From NCBI GenBank assembly GCA_949130495.1, contig OX422211.1, positions 338,215,504-338,279,503 of the forward strand: DNA of 64,000 nucleotides, in the 5' to 3' direction. The notes under the pieces are model-generated. The model was not told where the DNA came from, ran no database searches, and saw nothing but the letters and a program-made list of their open reading frames with translations. This document shows, in pieces, positions 57,514 through 64,000 of the stretch. The DNA is from Sambucus nigra. Taxonomy: Eukaryota > Streptophyta > Magnoliopsida > Dipsacales > Adoxaceae. Within the stretch, counting starts at the first letter, position 1; the number at the start of each line of letters is the position of its first letter. The position numbers and the translations under genes were made by a program.

Positions 57514-58294
57514 GGCCTCGTTGCTATGCATCATCTTGCCAACTATACTCTGAAGAAGTTATCCCTCATCCAGAAAGGCCAAGAGGCCGAGAAGGTGTAA
57601 AGCTCTCTGAATACAGAGGTAGACCGTCTGAAGTCTGCTTTTGAGGGGTATGATAAGAAGGTTAAGGAGTTCGAGAAAGATATATCCAAGCTTAAAAAGG
57701 ACCACACCAATTCTCTGAAGGCCAAGGACGAAGTTCTCCAGCAAAAGGTTGACGCTGCAGTAAAGGCAGCCCTTGAGGATGCTTCTGAGGGGATTCTGGC
57801 CGATTATAAAGTCTCCAATGAATTCACCAGCTTTGAATTTGAGTACCTCTAAAAAGGTATTAAGGCTACTGGCAAATGGGCGGCTGCTAAGGAGAAGGAT
57901 TCAGGGAGCTTGAAAGCCTATGACTTCATAGGTCTGGGTTTTGCTAACCCTCAATTTGCCCAAGCCCTTCAAGAGGTTGAAGAGGAAGATGCTGCCCCTG
58001 CAGAAATGGCACCACTGGATGTTACAGAGACTGAGGGAGCTAACCCCAGAGATGATGGGGCTGAGGTGACCAACGTCGGCCAAGGGAATCAGGCTGAGGA
58101 TGCCAGCACTGTCCCTGCAAACCCTTAGGACATCTTAGTTGTGAAGCTTTTGTACTTTTTCACTATGTATTTGAATTGTAACCTCTGATGAACAATGTTA
58201 CTTTATATTTTTTCCATTTGTAACTTAATCTGTCAACCTCTGAGGAGGGCTCTTATTTCTTCTCTTGCTGAATTGTTTATTGGATTTTCTTTGC

Positions 58295-59705
58295 CATGCA
58301 ATAATTTTCACCAAACTAATGATGTTAAGGGTCTGAGGTCATCCAAGTATGATGTCTGACCTCAGACCTTGTCACCAAATCATGATGTTATAAGGTCTGA
58401 GGTCATCAACTAAGATGTTATCCCCATTAATAATTTCACCAAATTAATGATATTAAGGGCCTGAGGTCATTCAAGCATGATATCTGACCTCAGACCTTAT
58501 CACCAAATCATGATGTTATAAGCTCTGAGGTCATCGACTAAGATGTTATCCCCATTAATAATTTCACCAAATTAATGATGTTATGGGTCTGAGGTCATCC
58601 AAGCATGATGTCTGACCTCAGACCTTGTCACCAAATCATGATATTATAAGGTCTGAGGTCATCAACTAAGATGTTATCCCCATTGATAATTTCACCAAAC
58701 TAATGATGTTAAGGGTCTGAGGTCATCCAAGCATGATGTCTGACCTCAGACCTTGTCACCAAATCATGATGTTATAAGGTCTGAGGTCATCAACGAAGAT
58801 GTTATCCCCATTAATAATTTCACCAAATTAATGATGTTATGGGTCTGAGGTCATCCAAGCATGATGTCTAACCTCGGACCTTATCACCAAATCATGATGT
58901 TATATGGTTTGAGGTCATCAACTAAGATGTTATCCCCATTAATTATTTCACCAAATTAATGATGTTATGGGTCTGAGGTCATCCAAGCATGATGTCTGAC
59001 CTCAGACCTTGTCACCAAATCATGATGTTATAATGTCTGAGGTCATCAACTAAGATGTTATCCCCATTAATAATTTCACCAAACTAATGATGTTAGGGGT
59101 TTGAGGTCATCCAAGCATGATGTCTGACCTCAGACCTTGTCAGCAAATCATGATGTTATAAGGTCTGAGGTCATCAACTAAGATGTTATCCCCATTAATA
59201 ATTTCACCAAATTAATGATGTTATGGGTTTGAGGTCATCCAAGCATGATGTCTGACCTCAGACCTTGTCACCAAATCATGATGTTATAAGGTTTGAGGTC
59301 ATCAACTAAGATGTTATCCCCATTAATAATTTCACCAAACTAATGATGTTAAGGGTCTGAGGTCATATAAGCATGATGTCTGACCTCAGACCTTGTAACC
59401 AAATCATGATGTTATAAGCTATGAGGTCATAAACTAAGATGTTATCCCCATTAATAATTTCATCAAACTAATGATGTTAACGGTCTGAGGTCATCCAATC
59501 ATGATGTCTGACCTCAGACCTTGTCACCAAATCATGATGTTATAAGGTCTGAGGAACTAAGATGTTATCCCCATTAATAATTTCACCAAACTAATGGTGT
59601 TAAGGGTCTGAGGTCATCCAAGCATGATGTCTGACCTCAGACCTTGTCACCAAATCATGATGTTATAAGGTCTGAGGTCATCAACTAAGATGTTATCCCC
59701 ATTAA
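58295..59705. repeat. 128-bp minisatellite between convergent genes of Tat-2
   Basis: About 11 tandem copies. The marker TAATTTCACC recurs at 58431, 58559, 58687, 58815, 58943 (one base changed), 59071, 59199, 59327 and 59455 (all 128 apart), then 59578 (123, a 5-bp loss). Every unit contains GGTCTGAGGTCA and TGACCTCAGACC, a perfect 12-bp inverted repeat with a loop of about 15 bases, followed by a third GGTCTGAGGTCAT. It occupies the space between the 3' ends of the antisense gene and pol. Confidence 0.95.
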
Positions 59706-59807
59706 TTCTACCACTAGAGCACAATGAACCAAGAATTGACATGGAAACTGATCTTATCATTAATAATCTCTTCCTAAGATGATACATTTAGACACTCTCT
59801 TACAACA

Positions 59808-60674
59808 TCATATGTAATACTTTTTTAGATGATCAGCATTCCAAGGATTGGAAAATGGTTCCCCTTCGAGGTTCTCTAGTCTATAGGATCCTGGAACAAC
59901 CTCCTCAATTACTTTGTAAGGACCATGCCAATTTGGGTGAAGCTTGTTCGCCTTCTGTAACGCCTTCTTCAGCACCAAGTCTCCTACAGCTATGGGCCTT
60001 GATTTTACCCTCTGATTGTAGAACTTTGTTGTTCTGTGCTGGTAGGCTACTTTCCTGACTTCTGTGTCTTCCCTTCTCTCCTCGATCAAGTCTAGATCGA
60101 ATCTTCTCTCCTCCCCATTCTTCTCGGGGTCGTAGGCCTGAACCCTATGAGTAGGGAGTCCCACCTCTGTGGGTATGATGACCTCTTAGCCATGTGACAT
60201 CATAAATGGGGTCTCCCTCGTAGGTGTCCTAGTCGTCGTTCTATAGGCCCACGGAATAGCATAAACCTCTTTAGTCCATCTTCCCTTAGCCTCTTCCAAC
60301 CTCTTCTTGATCCCGTCGAGGATTGTTCTGTTCGTGACTTCGGTCTGACCGTTTGCTTGTGGTCGGCGAGGAGAAGAGAAAAAATGCTTTATGCCAACTC
60401 TTTCGCAGTATTTTTCCAGGTAAGAGTTCTTGAACTGTGTTCCGTTGTCCGAAATGAGGGTGTTTGGGAGGCCATGTCTACATATGATGTTCTTCCAAAT
60501 AAATTGGAAGGTCTTTCGCTCTGTAATCGTGATCATCGTCTCTTCCTCTACCCACTTGGAGAAGTAATCAATGGCGACTATCAAAAATCTGTAATTATTT
60601 GCAGCCCTTGGCAGGGGACCTACCAAGTCAATCCCCCATACTGCGAATGGCCAAGGGGAACTGATAGACGTCAT
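59808..60674 (-). pseudogene. Tat-2 integrase, one visible stop
   Basis: Minus strand. The core shows WGIDLVGPLPRAANN (first Asp), SDNGTQFKNSYLEKYCE (second Asp) and RRPQANGQTEVTNRTI (Glu), then VYAIPWAYRTTTRTPTRETP. A TAA at about 60185 replaces a sense codon just before EVIIPTEVGLPTHR. The C-terminus has KVAYQHRTTKFYNQRV, VGDLVLKKALQKANKL, HPNWHGPYKVIEEV and ends NADHLKKYYI at 59808. The N-terminal zinc region (60845-60675) is present but broken by stops. All three catalytic residues are intact. Confidence 0.88.
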
Positions 60675-60845
60675 GGGCTGATGAGGTTGATGTGGGACTG
60701 TGGAGAATCTCTAATATTTATCGCACCTCTTTACATAAGCTGCAGTGTCCTTTGCCAAGGTTGGCCACCAGTACCCCTGCGTAATAATTCTTTTGGCCAA
60801 GGGTCTTCCTCCTATGTGACTTGAGCAAGAACCCTCATGTACCTC

Positions 60846-61580
60846 TCATAAGATGCGGGGAACTTCGGTGGGATGGACGCATCTGAGCAGGGGTAATAAG
60901 AGTCCCTTTCTATACAGGACATTTCCTACTATTGAGAACTTTGCAGCTCTGTATCTCAACTTCCTCCTCTCCAACTTTGACTCTGGTAGCACCCCTTCTC
61001 TGATATATCTGATAATTGGATCCATCCACGAGTCCCCAAGATTCAAATTGAGGCAAGGGTTACTGACCTCTTCTTCTTCTTCAATGGTTGCTCTGGGCAA
61101 GATCTCAACTGGGACTGTCCTTCTGATATCTATCCTCGTTGCCGAAGCTAGTCTTGCTAATGCGTCTGCATGAGTGTTGTTTTTTCGAGGTATTCTCTTC
61201 ATCTTTACCTCCTCGAGGCCTTCAAGTATCGTTCTCACCCTCTTCAGGTATTTGGCCATCCTTTCGTCCTTGGCCTCATAAACCCCCAATACTTGATTAA
61301 CAACCAACCTTGAGTCACTGTGAAGGAGTAGTCGTCTTATACCAACAGTTCTTGCCAAGGAGAGGACTGTTATCATGGCCTCGTATTCTGACTCGTTGTT
61401 TGACGCCTTGAAGTTGAACCTTGGGGCATATTCGATGTTGGTACCATCTGGGTCTGATAGTATTAGGTTTGCACCGCTTCAATTTTTGCAAGAAGACCCA
61501 TCGACGAAGAGGTTCCAGATGTCTTTATCTGATGAGAAACCCTCTTCTAACATAATTCCCTGCCTGAAGAGGTACTGGTC
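60846..61580 (-). pseudogene. Tat-2 second (archaeal-type) RNase H and connector
   Basis: Minus strand. NLFVDGSSCKN then a stop, FNFKASNNESEYEAMITVLS, LHSDSRLVVNQVLGVYEAKD and NNTHADALARLASATR give the D-E-D-D set. Downstream, LGDSWMDPIIRYIREG, RRKLRYRAAKFSIVGNVLYR and RGLLLPLLRCVHPTE lead to the integrase zinc region. Known Tat elements carry this extra RNase H in addition to the one fused to reverse transcriptase. Confidence 0.88.
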
Positions 61581-61584
61581 TTCC

Positions 61585-62880
61585 TCATTCTCGGCTATCC
61601 CATCTCTGACTCTCTTTGGCGTGACCTCGGAAGATGTTGTTGTTTGACCCTTCTGTGGCCTCTAGGCTATTCTCACCCTCGACCTCTTCCCATGTAAACT
61701 CTCTAATAAAATCCACCAGTGTCTGCCCTTTGATGGTCGTGTTAGGCTGATAGGTAAGGTCATATTCCCCCAATTCAATAACCCAGGTCATCAGTCTACC
61801 CGACTTCTCTGGTTTATGGAGGACCTGTCTTAATGGGGAGTCGGTGAGAATGACCATGGAATGGGCCTGAAAGTAGGGCTTCATCTTCCTAGAAGCATGT
61901 ATCAGGGCGTAGGCTAACTTTTCCATGCGAGGGTAATTCTGTTCAGATCCCTAAAGGGCCTTGCTGTTGAAGTATACGAGTCTTTGAATCCCAACGTCTT
62001 CCCGAACAATGGCCACACTTATAGCGAATTCAGAGACTGCTAGATAGACGTATAACTTTTCTCCTGCCATGGGCCGAGATAAGAGCAAGTGAGATCCAAG
62101 GTATGACTTGAGTTGATCAAAAGCCTCATCGCACTCTTTGTCCTACTCGAAGGCCTTTCTGAGCACCTTGGAGAACGGAAGACACTTGTTGGTCTCCCTG
62201 GAAACGAATGCCACTCTTCTAGTGAGCCTTTGAACGTCCTTGATACTCCGAGGTGTCTTCATGTCAATCAAAGCCTTGATTTTCTCCGGGTTTGCCTCTA
62301 TTCCTCTTTAATTGACGATGAACCCAAGAAACTTCCCAGCTCCTACCCCGAAGACACACTTTGTCGGGTTGAGTTTCATCTTGTACAGGTCCATGGTATT
62401 GAAGGTCTTTTCTAGGTCTGCCACATGGGTGCAGGACTTTAAGCTCTTCGTCAATATATCATCGACATACACCTCCATAGTCTTGCCTATTTGGTCTTCG
62501 AACATCTTATTCATAATACGTTAGTATGTTGCCCCTGCATTTTTTAATCCGAAGGGCATCACCTTATAGCAATACGTCCCTTTGTCAATAATGAAGGTTG
62601 TCTTCTCTGAGTCTTCGGCATCCATGAAAATTTAGTTGTAGCCTGAATATGCGTCCATGAAGCTCATGAGCTCATGTCCTGCAATTGCATCTACCATCTG
62701 ATCGATTCGGGGTAAGGGGTAACTGTCTTTCGGGAAAGACTTGTTCAGGTCAGTTAAATTCACACACATTCTCCACTTTTCGCTGGCTTTGGGCACAATG
62801 ACTGCGTTTGATAGCCATTCAGGATATATCACTTCCCTAATGAATTCAGCCTCTTCCAACTTTCTGACCTCTTCCCAGAT
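61585..62880 (-). pseudogene. Tat-2 reverse transcriptase and first RNase H
   Basis: Minus strand. FIREVIYPEWLSNAVIVPKA and RMCVNLTDLNKSFPKDSYPL (62850-62730) open the polymerase, with DAYSGYN at 62640. A stop follows where the family reads YN(Q/L)I. MPFG-type sequence and the catalytic YVDD (near 62457-62469) are intact. GFIVN, RLTRRVAFVSRETNKCLPFS-type thumb sequence and YLAVSEFAISVAIVRED-type RNase H follow. It ends with GRLMTWVIELGEYDLTYQPN and LVDFIREFTWEE (61780-61690). Isolated stops occur near 62635, 62520, 62310 and 61950. Confidence 0.88.
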
Positions 62881-63149
62881 GACGTCGTACTTCTCCCTAG
62901 AATAGATTCTTCATCTTTGCTTGATTGGCCTTGAATCCTTAGATACATTGAGTTTATGGCACATGATCTCGGGGCTGATTCCAGGCATGTCTGCATGACT
63001 CCAAGCGAAGACACTCTGCCTCTTCTTCAGGAATTTTATCAGCTCCTCTTTGATCTACTCTCTTAAGGCTTTGACGACCTGGACGGTTTTTTCCGGTTCG
63101 TCCTCATTGAGGACGATGGATTCTACCTCTTCCGCGGCCTCTCCTTTCT

Positions 63150-63959
63150 TCAACTTTGTTTCATCTCTAGGGTCAAGTGTATCGATGTTATAAGTGGTAG
63201 TAGCTCTCTTATGGGCCTTTCTCTCTCTTCAGCCGAGTTAAAGTAACATTCCCGTGCTATGCTCTGATCACCCTGCTCTTCCCCTACCCCATAGGGGGTC
63301 GGGAATTTTAGCATCTGGTGGACCGTCGACGGCACGGCTTCAAACTCCTTAAGGGCCACTCTTCCTATGATGAGGTTGTAGGCCGAGAAGACATTTTCGT
63401 CCATGACGAAAAAATTGATCTTTCGGGTTAACCTCTTAGGCCACTCATCACCCATTCGTACGTCCATCTCATACATGCCCAGTGGGTGGACCTTTTCACC
63501 GCTGAACCCCATTAACGGATGATGATAGGGTACCAACCTAGCTCTGCTAAGGCCCAGGCTTTTGAAGTAAGGCCAGAACATCACATCTGCCGAACTTCCT
63601 CCGTCTACAAGGATAATCTGCACCTCACACCCATGAACTCTTGTCGTGATCATTAAAGGGTCATCATGTGGAGCTAGGATGCCTTTGAAGTCTAGTCGGG
63701 AGAAACCAACTACGAGAGTGTCCATGTCTACCTTCTTTCTCTTCTGTGCAGTCTCGGAAGACGTTAGGTTTACCACCTCAAGTTTGGTCACTGATTTGGC
63801 CTCTCCCACATTGGCTTTTTTGTCAGCAACCTCAGAACCACCCCCCGCAAGTCCTCCGCATATTGTGTTAACGCCAAAGGAGATCATACCAACCCTCTTT
63901 ACTGGGGTGTTGTCATCTTTTGGCGGGAGGTCTGGATCGTCTTCGTCATCTCCGTCCAA
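63150..63959 (-). CDS. Tat-2 protease region, open reading frame
   Basis: Minus strand, open for about 270 codons. DLPPKDDNTPVKRVGMISFG leads to the aspartic protease block VQIILVDGGSSADVMFWPYF (near 63610-63560), in which DGGSS takes the place of the usual D(T/S)G, as is normal for this lineage. YHHPLMGFSGEKVHPLGMYE, FFVMDENVFSAYNLIIGRVA and HQMLKFPTPYGVGEEQGDQS follow. In the intact polyprotein it joins gag upstream (off the window) to reverse transcriptase downstream. Tat-1 has the same blocks at 27100-26670 but with stops. Confidence 0.85.
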   Translation of the reverse strand: MDGDDEDDPDLPPKDDNTPVKRVGMISFGVNTICGGLAGGGSEVADKKANVGEAKSVTKLEVVNLTSSETAQKRKKVDMDTLVVGFSRLDFKGILAPHDDPLMITTRVHGCEVQIILVDGGSSADVMFWPYFKSLGLSRARLVPYHHPLMGFSGEKVHPLGMYEMDVRMGDEWPKRLTRKINFFVMDENVFSAYNLIIGRVALKEFEAVPSTVHQMLKFPTPYGVGEEQGDQSIARECYFNSAEERERPIRELLPLITSIHLTLEMKQS

Positions 63960-64000
63960 GTCACCATCTCTTCGTGTCGGGGTATTATCACGACATCTGT

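Larger units (their letters stand above)
55723..58128 (+). pseudogene. Tat-2 antisense gene (Transposase_28-like, NLS, coiled coil), nearly intact
   Basis: Three exons (55723-56967, 57047-57429, 57514-58128) follow a single protein with stops at 56020, 57598 and 57848 and one frame change near 56815. The N-terminus is Glu/Pro-rich, with an acidic Ser-rich stretch. The core has FKFGFCLPIHPIIRSILAY and LAPSQLSLNAWRVIIGAIIL (56430-56550), the gypsy-type Transposase_28-like domain, then YYYFLARKPEKKM and WKPRYFFASVPWEF. Exon 2 has ATKKRKVVDPAPEDRRQKKK (57165-57225), a classical nuclear-localisation-like cluster. Exon 3 has coiled-coil helices (VDRLKSAFEGYDKKVKEFEK) and an acidic tail. It is convergent with pol. 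Role unknown; nuclear localisation is inferred. Confidence 0.75.
54142..64000 (-). mobile_element. Tat-2: Tat-type Ty3/gypsy element with antisense gene, continues past window
   Basis: On the plus strand the order is 3' LTR (54142-55153), antisense gene (55723-58128), 128-bp minisatellite, then minus-strand pol with integrase C-terminus at 59808, back to protease at the window edge. Gag, PBS and 5' LTR would lie to the right. Two RNase H domains plus a downstream antisense gene identify the Tat lineage. It is much better preserved than Tat-1: protease through RNase H have only isolated stops. Confidence 0.87.

Noticed and set aside
58295..59705. CRISPR-like array of repeats and spacers
   Set aside because: The repeat is 128 bp and continuous with no unique spacers, it sits inside a plant retrotransposon, and no cas genes exist here.
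60357..60824. 155-codon plus-strand ORF over Tat-2 integrase
   Set aside because: It is antisense to integrase and shows no motif. It does not belong to the antisense gene, which ends at 58128.

Overview
This window is repeat-dense plant nuclear DNA, probably from a centromeric or pericentromeric region. I found no intact host gene. The plant assignment rests on element families recognised from protein motifs: Tat-type Ty3/gypsy elements with a second RNase H and an antisense ORF, a Tekay-type chromovirus with a chromodomain, a SIRE/Maximus-like Ty1/copia element, and a CACTA (TNP2) transposon. I cannot name the species. No database search was possible, so family calls are by motif recognition. 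LTR boundaries come from pairing repeats by eye.

Layout. 1-4876 and 6056-7096 are two blocks of a 168-169 bp satellite, separated by an insert carrying a LINE fragment. Part of the first block is a four-monomer higher-order repeat (period 671-672 bp), and the monomers carry a dyad whose arms change together. 7097-9195 is AC-rich, unassigned DNA, followed by a CACTA terminus with subterminal inverted repeats (9195-9816). 9820-29584 is a minus-strand Tat element (Tat-1). It has a plus-strand antisense gene (10187-13303) and an 8.8 kb plus-strand SIRE-like copia element (14797-23569) inserted in its integrase. Tat-1 sits inside a minus-strand CACTA transposon (29585-33719), which itself sits inside the gag of an older Tat element (Tat-3, 33720-35047). 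36695-52299 is a minus-strand copia element (Copia-2) with perfect 5-bp target duplications. Its integrase is split by a minus-strand Tekay chromovirus (39363-50222), also with a perfect 5-bp target duplication. 54142 to the right edge is a better preserved Tat element (Tat-2): 3' LTR, plus-strand antisense gene (55723-58128), a 128-bp minisatellite (58295-59705), and minus-strand pol running off the window.

How the parts relate. Almost every coding region is broken by stops or frameshifts, so these are mostly fossils. Tat-2 is the best preserved. The nesting gives relative ages: Tat-3 is older than CACTA-1, which is older than Tat-1, which is older than Copia-1; separately, Copia-2 is older than Tekay. 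LTR divergence estimated by eye agrees with the second series.

The most interesting biology is the antisense gene shared by Tat-1 and Tat-2. In both elements it is convergent with pol and shows a gypsy-type Transposase_28-like domain, a basic NLS-like cluster and a coiled-coil region. Both copies also carry a GT-AG intron at the same protein position and phase. In Tat-2 the space where the two transcription units meet is a minisatellite of perfect 12-bp inverted repeats.
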